A DNA stretch of 64,000 nt from JAQGMJ01 sp036498945 (GCA_036498945.1 DASYEQ010000048.1:8594-72593), one strand, 5' to 3'; shown: positions 7,964-16,520, counted from the stretch's first letter. A program made the numbers and translations. Notes: generated by a model from the sequence alone, not told the origin.

Positions 7964-8992
7964 GTGTCCGAAACAAAAACGCCCCGCCGCGCCGCGCGGC
8001 GCGGCAGCGGCGGCGTCACCATCAACGACGTCGCCAAACTCGCCGGCGTCTCCGCCATCACCGTCTCCCGCGCGCTCAACCAGCCGGCCACGGTCTCGCC
8101 CCTGACGCTCGAAAAGGTGAAGGAGGCGGTGGCCAGCACCGGCTACGTGCCCAACCTGCTCGCCGGCGGCCTGGCTTCCAACCGCAGCCGCCTGGTGGCG
8201 GCGCTCGTCCCCACCATCGTCGGCCCGATGTTCCTGCAGACCATCGAGGCGCTCACCGAAGCGCTGGCCGAGGCCGGCTGCCAGGTGCTGCTGGGCCAGA
8301 GCGGCTACGCCGATTCGCGCGAAGACGCGCTGATCGACGCCGTCATCGGCCGCCGCCCCGAAGGCATCGTGCTCACCGGCATCACCCACTCCGCGCAATC
8401 GCGCCGCAAGCTCGCCGCCAGCGGCATCCCGATCGTCGAAACCTGGGACCTGTCGGACGCGCCCATCGACATGCTGGTCGGCTTCTCCCACCGCGAGGTC
8501 GGCGTGGCGATGGCGCGCTACATGATGGGGCGCGGCTACCGGCGCCCGGTGCTGCTCACCGCCGATGATCATCGCGCCGGCCTGCGCGGCGAAGGCTTCA
8601 TCGACACCTTTCGCGAGCACGGCATCGAAGCCACCACCTGCGCCGTGCCCGCCCCCGGCCGCTTCGGCGACGGCCGCACGGCGCTGGCCAGCCTGCGGCG
8701 CCAACCGCAGTTGCCCGACGCCGTCTTTTGCAGTTCCGATGTCCTGGCCCACGGCCTGATCACCGAAGCCCTGGTGCGCGGCCTGCGGGTTCCGGAAGAT
8801 ATTGCCGTCGCCGGCTTCGGCGACCTGAGCTTCGCTGCCGACGTGGAGCCAGCGCTCACTACCGTGCATATCGATGGCCCGACCATCGGCCGCCAGGCGG
8901 CGCGCTTCATCACCGAACGCGCGGCCGGCCGCGACCCCGGCCCGCGCGTGCGCGACGTCGGCTTTGCAATCGTCGAGCGCAAAAGCACCTGA
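7964..8992 (+). CDS. LacI-family transcriptional regulator (GntR/GalR-like)
   Basis: The 342-residue protein begins with GTG at 7964, preceded by AGGAAAAAAG. The LacI HTH spans about residues 18-65 (TINDVAKLAGVSAITVSRAL, hinge NLLAGGLASNRSRLVAALVP). A full sugar-binding periplasmic-type domain follows. Proteins of this type usually repress an adjacent sugar or sugar-acid catabolic operon. Here no such operon is adjacent. Instead, a strong promoter with a LacI-type palindrome (9043-9090) and a decayed rraA fragment follow, which suggests the cognate operon has been lost or moved. Confidence 0.92.
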   Translation: MSETKTPRRAARRGSGGVTINDVAKLAGVSAITVSRALNQPATVSPLTLEKVKEAVASTGYVPNLLAGGLASNRSRLVAALVPTIVGPMFLQTIEALTEALAEAGCQVLLGQSGYADSREDALIDAVIGRRPEGIVLTGITHSAQSRRKLAASGIPIVETWDLSDAPIDMLVGFSHREVGVAMARYMMGRGYRRPVLLTADDHRAGLRGEGFIDTFREHGIEATTCAVPAPGRFGDGRTALASLRRQPQLPDAVFCSSDVLAHGLITEALVRGLRVPEDIAVAGFGDLSFAADVEPALTTVHIDGPTIGRQAARFITERAAGRDPGPRVRDVGFAIVERKST

Positions 8993-9042
8993 CCTTGATT
9001 CCACGATCCGTCGCGGCTCCACAACGCCCGCGCCGGCAATCG

Positions 9043-9071
9043 TTGACGGCCCTGGCGTAAAGCCCAATAAT
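9043..9071 (+). promoter_or_regulatory. Sigma-70 promoter without an intact downstream operon
   Basis: TTGACG (9043-9048) and AATAAT (9066-9071) are separated by exactly 17 bp. It is one of the best sigma-70 matches in the window. It reads toward the rraA remnant and the GNAT gene. Confidence 0.55.
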
Positions 9072-9077
9072 TGTCGA

Positions 9078-9090
9078 GTTAGCGCTACCA
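9078..9090. promoter_or_regulatory. LacI-type operator GTTAGCGCTACCA
   Basis: The centre TTAGCGCTA is a CG-centred palindrome of the kind bound by LacI-family repressors. From memory it resembles the reported Caulobacter XylR operator. It lies 7 bp after the -10 element of the promoter at 9043, at the transcription start, ideal for repression by the adjacent LacI protein. Confidence 0.5.
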
Positions 9091-9258
9091 AGAAGATAAA
9101 CAAACAACAACAAGAACAAGTGCCCCAGGGGCGGCGCTAGCCCGATTTCGCAGCTGGGGGCGCGTCCTCACCGCGTCCCCGGCTTGCCCTGTTGTGCCGC
9201 CTGCCGCCTGCCGCACACCGGGCGCAACGTCCCAAGCCCTTGGCCTTCGCCCGATCGC

Positions 9259-9438
9259 ATGGCCGTCCCCTCCGCCGCGCTGCTGCGCCACGTCAGCACC
9301 GCCACCTCGTACATCCCGTTGTTCAAGCGTGGGCTGCGTAACGTGTGGCCGCAAGGCATCGCGCGCCTGAGCGCTTGTACCGGCGAAAACCTGGTCAGGG
9401 CGGCGGATGAAAAGTGGAAGAAAAAGCGGCGCGGATGA
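9259..9438 (+). pseudogene. RraA-family (demethylmenaquinone methyltransferase-like) gene remnant
   Basis: A 60-codon frame starting at ATG 9259 reads MAVPSAALLRHVSTATSYIP followed by LFKRGLRN. This resembles the N-terminus of RraA-family proteins of Burkholderiales (VSTATLTTALFKRGLRN type, from memory). Similarity fades within about 40 codons and the frame stops at 9438, whereas intact members are above 200 residues. Such genes often accompany TTT/sugar-acid operons. I infer a deletion remnant. Confidence 0.45.
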
Positions 9439-9476
9439 TATCGTTGGCGGGTTCATCGCCCGCCATTCCCTTGACC

Positions 9477-10052
9477 ATGACTGTTCTTACGGGCTCCCGC
9501 CTGGTCCTGCGCCCACTTGCCGCCACCGACGGTCCCGCGCTGGTTGAAGCCGCCGCCGACGGCGAATTGTGGAAGTTGCCCTTCACCGTCGTCCCCTCCG
9601 CCGCTACGGTCGATGCCTACCTCGCCCGCGCGCTCGAAGGCATGGCTGCCGGCCACGTGCTGGCCTTCGCCACCATTTTGCGCGAGACCAATCGGGTGAT
9701 CGGCTCCACCCGTTTCTGGAAAATCGACCGCGCCAACCGCAAGCTGGAGATCGGCCACACCTGGATCGGCGCCTCGCACCAGCGCAGCTTCGTCAACACC
9801 GAAGCCAAGCTCCTGATGCTGCGATATGCCTTCGAGGAGTTGAAATGCGTACGGGTGCAGTTCACCACCGACGTGCTGAACGAAAAATCGCGCGCCGCCA
9901 TCCTGCGCCTGGGCGCCCTGCAGGAGGGCATCGTGCGCCACGAGCGCATCATGCCGGACGGGCGCAAGCGCGATTCGGTGCGCTTTTCCATCATCGACGA
10001 GGAGTGGCCGCAGGTGAAAGCGCGGCTTGAGGCACGCCTGGCTGTGGCCTGA
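9477..10052 (+). CDS. GNAT-family N-acetyltransferase (RimJ/RimL type)
   Basis: This is a 191-residue acetyltransferase of the GNAT fold. It opens with TGSRLVLRPLAATD, the beta-1/alpha-1 pattern of the RimJ/RimL-like group, and contains GSTRFWKIDRANRKLEIGHTW and RAAILRLGALQEG, the latter near the acetyl-CoA site. The frame extends to a GTG at 9414 with another ATG at 9435; I chose ATG 9477 because family homology begins there, although its ribosome-binding site is weak. The target (protein N-terminus, amine or antibiotic) is unknown. It is convergent with the outer-membrane protein gene, four bases away. Confidence 0.85.
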   Translation: MTVLTGSRLVLRPLAATDGPALVEAAADGELWKLPFTVVPSAATVDAYLARALEGMAAGHVLAFATILRETNRVIGSTRFWKIDRANRKLEIGHTWIGASHQRSFVNTEAKLLMLRYAFEELKCVRVQFTTDVLNEKSRAAILRLGALQEGIVRHERIMPDGRKRDSVRFSIIDEEWPQVKARLEARLAVA

Positions 10053-10055
10053 GCT

Positions 10056-11591
10056 TCACTCGATACGCGCGCGCAGGAACGCCATGAAGGAGCGCGGGTG
10101 GCTGCCGTATACGCTGTCCAGCGCACTGGGTGTCGCGTAGGCACTCACCACTCCGCCCACCCCCACGCGCACGCGCTGCACGTGGGCGAAATCGTAGACG
10201 TAGCCCAGCGACAGCTTGTTCACCTCGTAGACCGTGTGGTGGCGCGGGTCGGGGTCGGTGAAGAGTTCATCCTTGCCGACGCGCTCGGCACGGGCGAAGA
10301 AGGTGTGGGTGTCGCGCCAGCGCCAGGCCGATTCGAGCAGCCAGGCCTGCGTGGCATTGCCGGGGTTGGCGCGGTTGCGGCCCCAGGCGAAGGTGGTCTG
10401 CCAGTGGCCGCCGGCAAGTTGCGTGTCGTAGATGGCGGAGGCGGTAGTGCGGCGCACGGAGACGTTCGGTTCGAGCTGCTCGGGGCTCGCCAGGCGGCCG
10501 TAGCTCACCTGTAGCGACCAGCGCGCAGTCGGGTTGAAAGAGAGTCGCGCCGAGCCGGAATCGAAGCCGCGCGTCTCGATGTTCCAGCGGTACTGGTCGG
10601 GCTCGCGGCCGTTGAAGGCGGAGGCTTCGATCTTCCAGCGGCCCAGCACCGTACCTAGAGTCGCGACGCCGTAGGTGATGTGGGTGGAATCCAGCCAGTG
10701 GTGGCTGATCGGCGCCTCCGGGTTGTCCATGCCGGAAGAGCGGTGCATGAAGGCCGGCGGTCCCAGTGCCGGTTCGCCCGGCAGGCCGACGTAGACGAAG
10801 GTCGATTTGTCCTCCGCCAGCTTCTGGCTGTAGGTGGCCGCCAGTTCCATGAACAGGTCGTGCGGATGCTGGCGGTCGATCAGCGGCGTGCGCCCCTCGG
10901 CCGTCTCGCCGGTCTGGAACAGCAGCGGGTAGCCGCTCTTGCCCATCAGGGGGTCGAGCGAAAGCATGCCGCGCAGGCCGAGCGTGCCGCCGCTGCCGAC
11001 TTCGCGCTGCGCCATGCCCATCAGCATGCTTTCGGAAAAGCCCGCGCTGCCGCCGCGCGGCCCGCCCTGGTGGTCGTAGACCGCGTTGGCGTAGCCGTGC
11101 AGCATGGTCATCCAGTCGCCATGCATGGCGTGGATGCCCTCCATGCCGGTGGATTCCGGCTGCCAGCTGGTGCCGGAGGCTTCGCGCGACATGGAATACG
11201 GGCCGTACATGCCGGTCATCGGCATGGCGCGGGTGTCCGGGGATGCCGTGTCGCCGCGATGCATGTGGCTATGGTCCATGGCGTCGTGGTTCATCGCGCC
11301 GTGGTCCATGCCGTCATGGTTCGTTGCGCCATGGTCCATCGTGTCGCGACCCAGGTCGCCATGATCCATTGCATCGGGGCTCATCGCGCCGTGGTTCATG
11401 TGATCGTGATCCATCGGTGCCACGGGCGGGGCGCCGGCACCAGTGGCGGGTGCGGGCGCAGCCTGCGCCGGCGCGTCGTGTTGCATGCTGCCATGCTGCA
11501 TGGAGTCATGCATGCCCGCCATCGAATCCTGCTGTTGTGCGTGGGCCGCGGCGCCGCAAAGGGCGACGGCGGCCATGAAAAGCCGTTTCAT
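10056..11591 (-). CDS. Met/His-rich outer-membrane beta-barrel-like protein, probable copper handling
   Basis: The 511-residue exported protein starts at ATG 11591 behind AAGGACAGGAC. A signal peptide ends about residue 19 (AAHA/QQQ). Residues about 22-130 are a Met/His/Asp-rich low-complexity segment with repeated MDHG/MNHD/MQHG units, like the copper-binding Met/His stretches of CopB/PcoB-type proteins. The remaining 370 residues alternate aromatic and polar positions with many Gly/Trp/Arg, as in an outer-membrane barrel, and end in FMAFLRARIE. Known copA/copB partners are absent, but the next gene upstream also encodes a Met/His/Cys-rich exported protein. Metal specificity is inferred. Confidence 0.7.
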   Translation of the reverse strand: MKRLFMAAVALCGAAAHAQQQDSMAGMHDSMQHGSMQHDAPAQAAPAPATGAGAPPVAPMDHDHMNHGAMSPDAMDHGDLGRDTMDHGATNHDGMDHGAMNHDAMDHSHMHRGDTASPDTRAMPMTGMYGPYSMSREASGTSWQPESTGMEGIHAMHGDWMTMLHGYANAVYDHQGGPRGGSAGFSESMLMGMAQREVGSGGTLGLRGMLSLDPLMGKSGYPLLFQTGETAEGRTPLIDRQHPHDLFMELAATYSQKLAEDKSTFVYVGLPGEPALGPPAFMHRSSGMDNPEAPISHHWLDSTHITYGVATLGTVLGRWKIEASAFNGREPDQYRWNIETRGFDSGSARLSFNPTARWSLQVSYGRLASPEQLEPNVSVRRTTASAIYDTQLAGGHWQTTFAWGRNRANPGNATQAWLLESAWRWRDTHTFFARAERVGKDELFTDPDPRHHTVYEVNKLSLGYVYDFAHVQRVRVGVGGVVSAYATPSALDSVYGSHPRSFMAFLRARIE

Positions 11592-11674
11592 GTCCTGTCC
11601 TTGATGGCCGAAATGGCGCGCGCGGGCGAGGCGGGCGTGCGCCGGAGTTGCCGCGTGAGCGGCGCCGGTTGGCG

Positions 11675-12046
11675 TTACGCGGCAGCGCCGCGCGGGACAG
11701 GCAGGGGCGGGTCGAGGTAGACCATCGCGGGCGCGAGCAGCGTGCCGGCGGGGCCGGCATGGCGCGGGGCGATGGCAAGGCCGAAGGTCTGCGGCAGCGG
11801 CAGGCCGGCGTGCAGCGCGCACAGCGGGCATTTGACGCAGGCGTGCTCAGTGGTGGGGGCGGAGGTGTCATGCCCCGTGTCCTGCGGCATATCGGCCATA
11901 TGGCAGGGCATGCCCTCTTCCATCTGCATGGCCGTCTCCGATGACGGGGCATCGGGACCGAGCAGCGCCATGTGCGCGGCGGCGTAGCCTTGCAGGGGCA
12001 ACACCAGCAAGAGCAGCAGGGCGAGAAATAGGCGGAGCTTGCGCAT
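11675..12046 (-). CDS. Small exported Cys/His/Met-rich protein (DUF2946-like), possible metal-responsive
   Basis: This is a 123-residue protein. ATG 12046 gives a clear signal sequence (MRKLRLFLALLLLLVLPLQG). The mature part contains a Met/His cluster (MQMEEGMPCHMADM) and a CVKCPLCALHAG cysteine cluster, followed by a Pro-rich tail. The pattern resembles the small DUF2946 proteins found beside copper-resistance genes. It is followed 83 nt later by the Met/His-rich barrel gene on the same strand, which supports a shared copper/metal role. The longer frame to 12097 has no evident ribosome-binding site. Confidence 0.6.
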   Translation of the reverse strand: MRKLRLFLALLLLLVLPLQGYAAAHMALLGPDAPSSETAMQMEEGMPCHMADMPQDTGHDTSAPTTEHACVKCPLCALHAGLPLPQTFGLAIAPRHAGPAGTLLAPAMVYLDPPLPVPRGAAA

Positions 12047-12439
12047 GGCGGCGCATCCTAGCATGCCGGCGGCATGGCGATGCCGGCTGCTATACAAAGC
12101 GGCGTGACTCGCGTATCTTGGTCACAGGGTTGCGCCACCTGGTGGCCGCGCTCTTAAACAAAATGGTGTGCAACACGCCCGTGTTGGTCAGTCGAAGCAC
12201 CGCATCAACCCAGGTCACCACACTTGTGGTTGAAAAAAGCAGAAAAAACTCAGGGAAATGCTGAACAAGTATCGAATTCGGAATGTGAGAGGGCGCACTC
12301 CCCTCTGATTTCGGGGTTGTTAAGGGGGCTTAGCCCACTTAATCAGTTATTCCTCAGGTTTTCTCAGGGTCCGACCACAGAACGGGTAATCCGGCGCGCT
12401 TTCGCCGAGGCGCCGTCAACAACAACGTGGGGAGCAGAA
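12047..12439. other. Intergenic region holding repeat copy A
   Basis: This is a 393-bp divergent gap. Nearly all recognisable content is the 100-bp repeat at 12254-12353 and its flank with the direct motif CTCAGGTTTTCTCAGG. The rest shows short inverted words but no gene. Confidence 0.6.
12254..12353 (-). repeat. 100-bp intergenic repeat, copy A
   Basis: The reverse complement matches 36434-36533 over 100 bp with about two differences, and 60542-60640 more loosely. It contains an imperfect stem TTAAGTGGGC/GCCCCCTTAA. The 3' plus-strand flank TTCCTCAGGTTTTCTCAGG recurs at 36594-36612. No coding capacity or transposase is present. Confidence 0.9.
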
Positions 12440-12901
12440 ATGAAGATCGCAAAGATCGCCCTGGGACTTGCATTGACCGCCGCAACGCTGGCGCCGATAG
12501 CAGCGCTGGCCGACGTGCCGGGGCGCCACCCCGGCTACCTGCGCGCACTGTCGGACTTGCGCGCCGCCCGCTGGGACCTGGAACACCGGGCCGGCGACCG
12601 GGTGGTGAATCGCGAAGAAGACCTTGCCCTGGCCGAAATCGACCGCGCGATTGCCGAAGCCCAGCGCGCGGCGATCGAGGACGGCAAGAACCGGCGCGCC
12701 CGCCCGCCGGAGGATGCGCGCATGACCCACGGTGGCCGCCTGCATCATGCCGTCGAGTCGCTGCGCGCCGCGCGCGGCGACGTCGCGCGCGAGGAAGACA
12801 ATCCGCAGGCGCGCGGCTTGCGCAACCGCATCGTCGAGCATATCGACGCGGCGCTGCGCCACACCGAGCGCGCCATCCGCGAGGTTGAACTGCGCCGCTA
12901 G
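12440..12901 (+). CDS. Small exported helical protein of unknown function
   Basis: The protein has 153 residues. ATG 12440 follows GGGGAGCAGAA and opens a signal peptide (MKIAKIALGLALTAATLAPI, cleavage near ALA/DVP). The mature protein is highly charged and predicted mostly alpha-helical (HPGYLRALSDLRAARWDLEH and many Arg/Glu/Ala heptad-like stretches), so it may be a periplasmic coiled-coil or helical bundle. No cysteines or catalytic motifs are visible. It is monocistronic, downstream of repeat copy A and convergent with ugpQ. I cannot assign a function. Confidence 0.75.
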   Translation: MKIAKIALGLALTAATLAPIAALADVPGRHPGYLRALSDLRAARWDLEHRAGDRVVNREEDLALAEIDRAIAEAQRAAIEDGKNRRARPPEDARMTHGGRLHHAVESLRAARGDVAREEDNPQARGLRNRIVEHIDAALRHTERAIREVELRR

Positions 12902-12932
12902 CCCGAAGCTGCGCAGGGCCTGTGAACGTGCC

Positions 12933-13679
12933 TTAGCGCGGCGTGAACAGGTCGAGACGGTCGGTGCATAGCGCATCGACGCCCCAGGCGAACAGTTCTT
13001 CGCCGCGCGCCGGCTCGTTCACCGTCCAGCACATCAGGCCGTAGCCCGCGGCCTTGATGGCGGCGGCGGTTTGTGCGTCCAGCTTCCTGGCGTTGCAGTG
13101 CACCGCCACGCAATCAAGCGCGGCGACGCGCGCGTGCCAGTCGGCGGGAATGGCGTCGAACAGATAGGCGCGCGGCATTTCCGGCGCCGCCCGCATCGCC
13201 GCTTCCAGCGCGATGCCGGAGAAGGAAGAGAGCAGCGGGCCTTGCGCGGCGCCGGTCCATAGGCGCTGCGTCGCCAGCGCGGTGAGTTTGCCGGTCTCGC
13301 GCGCCACTGCCTCGCCGCCCGGTGCGTACGGCTTGATCTCGACATTGGCGAAAAGATTCAGCTCGACGCACAAGCGGCCGGCGGCCTCGAAGCTCGGCAC
13401 CGGCTCGCCGGCGTAGCGCGCGTCGCGCCAGCTGCCGGCATCCAGCGCCGACAATTCGGCGGCGCTTTTATCGGCCAGCGCGCCGCGGCCGCTGGTGGTG
13501 CGCTCCAGCGTATCGTCGTGCATCAGCACCGGCACGTTTTCGCGCGCCAGCATGACGTCGAACTCGACGCCGCCAAAGCCATGCCCATGCCCGTAGCGGA
13601 TCGCCGCCAGGGTGTTCTCCGGTGCGAGCGTACCGCCGCCGCGGTGGGCGATGATGCGGCAGGGGTAGCGAAAGCTCAT
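12933..13679 (-). CDS. ugpQ: Glycerophosphodiester phosphodiesterase
   Basis: This 248-residue cytoplasmic GDPD-family enzyme hydrolyses glycerophosphodiesters to glycerol-3-phosphate and an alcohol. The catalytic signatures are present: HRGGGTLAPENT near residue 11 (the general acid/base His), FDVMLARENVPVLMHDDTLE (metal Glu/Asp and second His), and VEIKP further on. ATG 13679 overlaps the ugpC stop by four bases (ATGA), so it is the last gene of the ugp operon. It processes diesters imported by UgpBAEC. The longer frame to 13886 lies inside ugpC and is not used. Confidence 0.93.
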   Translation of the reverse strand: MSFRYPCRIIAHRGGGTLAPENTLAAIRYGHGHGFGGVEFDVMLARENVPVLMHDDTLERTTSGRGALADKSAAELSALDAGSWRDARYAGEPVPSFEAAGRLCVELNLFANVEIKPYAPGGEAVARETGKLTALATQRLWTGAAQGPLLSSFSGIALEAAMRAAPEMPRAYLFDAIPADWHARVAALDCVAVHCNARKLDAQTAAAIKAAGYGLMCWTVNEPARGEELFAWGVDALCTDRLDLFTPR

Positions 13680-14755
13680 TGGATCCTCCGCCCGTTGGCG
13701 GCGTCGAACCAATGCAGGTGGCGCGCCTCGAAGGTCAGCGGCACGGTGTCGCCGACCGCCGGCAGGGGGCCGCCGACGCGCGCGACCAGGGTGGTGGCGC
13801 CGGTGAGGCCGTAGGCATAGCTGTCGGCGCCCAGGGTCTCGACCATCTCGACGCCGAAACCGAAGCGCGCCTCGCTCGCGCCGCACGGCGCCAGGTGCTC
13901 GGGGCGCAGGCCCAGCACCAGTTCGCCGTCGCGCGGCGCCGGCACCGGCAGTTCGATGGTGAGCGGCGCGGCGCCTTCGCCGGTGAAGGTCATGCCCTGC
14001 GCACGGCCCTTGATCAGGTTCATGCCGGGCGAGCCGATGAAGCTGGCGACGAAGGTGGTGGCAGGCTTGTTGTATACCTCCAGCGGCGCGCCGATCTGCT
14101 CGGCGACGCCGGCATTCATCACGATCAGGCGCTGGCCCAGGGTCATCGCCTCGACCTGGTCGTGGGTCACGTACAGGCTGGTGGTGCGGAACTCGCGATG
14201 CAGCTTTTGCAATTCCATGCGCGTCTGCACGCGCAGCTTGGCATCGAGGTTGGAGAGCGGCTCGTCGAACAGGAACACCTGCGGGTTGCGCACGATGGCC
14301 CGGCCCATGGCGACGCGCTGGCGCTGGCCGCCGGAAAGCTGGCGCGGCTTGCGGTCGAGGTAGGGGGCGAGTTCCAGCATCGCGGCGGCGCGCGCCACGC
14401 GCTCGCCGATCTCGGCGGCGGGCAGGCCGCGGATCTTCAGGCCGTAGGCCATGTTCTGGCGCACGTCCATGTGCGGATACAGCGCATAGTTCTGGAACAC
14501 CATGGCGACGTCGCGGTCCTTCGGTTCCAGCTGGTTGACCACGCGCGGGCCGATGGCGATCTCGCCGGCACTGATCTCTTCCAGCCCGGCGACCATGCGC
14601 AGGAGCGTGGACTTGCCGCAGCCCGAGGGGCCGACCAGCACGATGAATTCGCCGTCGGCCACGCTGCAGTCGATGCCGTGAATGACTTCGACGGCGCTCT
14701 TGCCGCTGCCGTAACTCTTGCGCACGCCGCGCAGTTCAACGGTCGCCATGCGCAT
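13676..14755 (-). CDS. ugpC: sn-Glycerol-3-phosphate ABC transporter, ATP-binding protein
   Basis: This is a 359-residue ABC ATPase of the MalK/UgpC group. Walker A is GPSGCGKST, the signature LSGGQRQRVAMGRA, Walker B VFLFDEPLSNLDA and the switch His is in YVTHDQ. The C-terminal OB-fold domain (from about 240) is typical of CUT1 sugar/G3P importers. It energises UgpAE for uptake of glycerol-3-phosphate or glycerophosphodiesters. ugpE lies 29 nt upstream and ugpQ overlaps its 3' end. A second Met at position 3 is an equally possible start. Confidence 0.94.
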   Translation of the reverse strand: MRMATVELRGVRKSYGSGKSAVEVIHGIDCSVADGEFIVLVGPSGCGKSTLLRMVAGLEEISAGEIAIGPRVVNQLEPKDRDVAMVFQNYALYPHMDVRQNMAYGLKIRGLPAAEIGERVARAAAMLELAPYLDRKPRQLSGGQRQRVAMGRAIVRNPQVFLFDEPLSNLDAKLRVQTRMELQKLHREFRTTSLYVTHDQVEAMTLGQRLIVMNAGVAEQIGAPLEVYNKPATTFVASFIGSPGMNLIKGRAQGMTFTGEGAAPLTIELPVPAPRDGELVLGLRPEHLAPCGASEARFGFGVEMVETLGADSYAYGLTGATTLVARVGGPLPAVGDTVPLTFEARHLHWFDAANGRRIQ

Positions 14756-14784
14756 CTCCTTGGATTTTGTTGTTCATGGCCGGC

Positions 14785-15627
14785 CTATTTCTCGCTATCC
14801 ACCAGGCCCTTGACGAACCAGCGCTGCATCAGCACCACCACCATGGCCGGCGGCAGAAGCGTGAGCATGGCGGTGGTCATCACCAGGTTCCATTCGGTGG
14901 CGGCATCACCGCCGGACATCATGCGGCGGATGCCGATGACGGCGGTGTACATGTTCTCCTGCGTCGTGATGAGCAGCGGCCACAGGTACTGGTTCCAGCC
15001 GTAGATGAAAAGGATGACGAACAGCGCCGCGATGTTGGTCACCGATAGCGGTAGCACCACGTCCCAGAAGAATCGCAAAGGCCCGGCGCCGTCGATGCGC
15101 GCCGCTTCCAGCAGCTCGTCGGGGATGGTGAGGAAGAACTGGCGGAACAGGAAGGTGGCGGTGGCCGAGGCGATCAGCGGCAGCGTCAGGCCCGCGTAGC
15201 TGTCGAGAAGACCCATGTCGGAGGCCACCTTGTAGGTCGGCAGGATGCGCACCTCCACCGGCAGCATCAGTGTCAGGAAGATCACCCAGAAGCACAGCAT
15301 CCGTCCCGGAAAGCGGAAGTAGACGATGGCATACGCCGAGATGATGGAAATCGCGATCTTGCCCACTGCGATGATCAGCGCCGAGATCAGGCTGTTGAGC
15401 AACAGGCGCCCGACCGGCGCGCCGCCGCCGGCGCCGTGCTGCAATACGCGGGCGTAGTTTTCCAGCAGGTGGCTGCCGGGCAACAGGCGCATCGGGGCGT
15501 CCAGCACTTCGGCGGCGGTGAGAGTGGAAGCGACGAAGGTGAGGTAGACCGGGAACGCCACCAGCGCCACGCCGATGATCAGCACGACGTGGGAGAAGAA
15601 GGTGAGTCCGGGGCGGCGTTCGACCAT
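14785..15627 (-). CDS. ugpE: sn-Glycerol-3-phosphate ABC transporter permease UgpE
   Basis: This 280-residue inner-membrane permease has six predicted helices and the EAA loop (DELLEAARIDGAGPLRFFWD) that docks on UgpC. The start at ATG 15627 is preferred because it directly abuts the ugpA stop (15629) and gives the family N-terminus (MVERRPGLTFFSHVVLIIG). It pairs with UgpA to form the translocation channel. The gene order ugpA-E-C-Q matches the classic operon. Confidence 0.94.
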   Translation of the reverse strand: MVERRPGLTFFSHVVLIIGVALVAFPVYLTFVASTLTAAEVLDAPMRLLPGSHLLENYARVLQHGAGGGAPVGRLLLNSLISALIIAVGKIAISIISAYAIVYFRFPGRMLCFWVIFLTLMLPVEVRILPTYKVASDMGLLDSYAGLTLPLIASATATFLFRQFFLTIPDELLEAARIDGAGPLRFFWDVVLPLSVTNIAALFVILFIYGWNQYLWPLLITTQENMYTAVIGIRRMMSGGDAATEWNLVMTTAMLTLLPPAMVVVLMQRWFVKGLVDSEK

Positions 15628-15628
15628 G

Positions 15629-16510
15629 TCAGTAATTGACCTTTTTCTCGACGTAGCGGAACTGCGCGATGGTGAGCCCGACGACAATCACCATCAGGAT
15701 CACCGACTGCGCCGCCGCGCCGCCGTAGTCCTGGCCCTTGAAACCGTCCTGGAAAATCTTGAACACCAGTATCTCGGTGGCCTTCGCCGGGCCGCCTTGC
15801 GTCACGGCATCGATCACGCCGAAGGTGTCGAAGAAGGCGTAGATGATGTTCACCACCAGCAGGAAAAACGTGGTGGGCGTGAGCAGGGGGAAGACGATGT
15901 CGATGAAGCGCCGCCCCGGCCCGGCGCCGTCGATCGCGGCCGCCTCGATCAGGGATTTCGGAATCGCGGTGAGCCCGGCGAGAAAGAAAATGAAGTTGTA
16001 GCTGACCTGCTTCCACGCCGCGGCGAAAATTACCAGCGCCATCGCCTGGTTGCCGTTGAGCAGGTGGTTCCAGTCGATGCCCATGCGGCGCAGGCTCCAC
16101 GCCACCACGCCTACCGACGGGTCGAACATGAACACCCACAGCACCCCGGCAATTGCCGGCGCCACCGCGTAGGGCCAGATCAAAAAGGTCTGGTAGATGC
16201 GCGCGCCGCGCGCCACCCGGTCGGCGAATACCGCCAGGGCAAGGGACACTGCCAGGCCCAGCCCGGCGACCGCGACGGAAAAGAACGCGGTGATGGCGAA
16301 AGAGTGGGCGTAGTACTGATCGTGGAACAGGCCGATGAAATTCTGCGCGCCGACGAATTCGGAGGTGGTGCCGAAAGCATCCTCCACATACATCGAGCCG
16401 ACCAGCGCCTGCCCCGCCGGCCAGAGGAAAAACACCGCCGTCACCGCCAGTTGCGGCGCCACCAACAGCAGGGGCAGCCACCGGGATTTGAAGACAACGC
16501 GTTTTTCCAT
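15629..16510 (-). CDS. ugpA: sn-Glycerol-3-phosphate ABC transporter permease UgpA
   Basis: This 293-residue membrane permease begins MEKRVVFKSRWLPLLLVAPQ at ATG 16510. It carries the EAA motif (KSLIEAAAIDGAGPGRRFID) near residue 195 and six membrane segments. It is the partner of UgpE. The start lies 10 nt after the amidase stop, so transcription almost certainly runs through from the amidase gene. The one-nucleotide gap to ugpE indicates coupling. Confidence 0.94.
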   Translation of the reverse strand: MEKRVVFKSRWLPLLLVAPQLAVTAVFFLWPAGQALVGSMYVEDAFGTTSEFVGAQNFIGLFHDQYYAHSFAITAFFSVAVAGLGLAVSLALAVFADRVARGARIYQTFLIWPYAVAPAIAGVLWVFMFDPSVGVVAWSLRRMGIDWNHLLNGNQAMALVIFAAAWKQVSYNFIFFLAGLTAIPKSLIEAAAIDGAGPGRRFIDIVFPLLTPTTFFLLVVNIIYAFFDTFGVIDAVTQGGPAKATEILVFKIFQDGFKGQDYGGAAAQSVILMVIVVGLTIAQFRYVEKKVNY

Positions 16511-16520
16511 GCCGGTAACC

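Larger units (their letters stand above)
8993..9476. other. Intergenic region with orphan promoter, LacI-type operator and gene remnant
   Basis: The 484 bp between lacI and the GNAT gene contain a near-consensus sigma-70 promoter (9043-9071), a LacI-type palindrome (9078-9090), an A-rich leader-like stretch (9092-9120) and an rraA-like remnant (9259-9438). No intact gene is present. Confidence 0.6.

Noticed and set aside
13679..15004. Plus-strand 441-codon frame opposite ugpC
   Set aside because: The minus-strand ugpC has Walker A, signature and Walker B motifs; the opposite frame has none.
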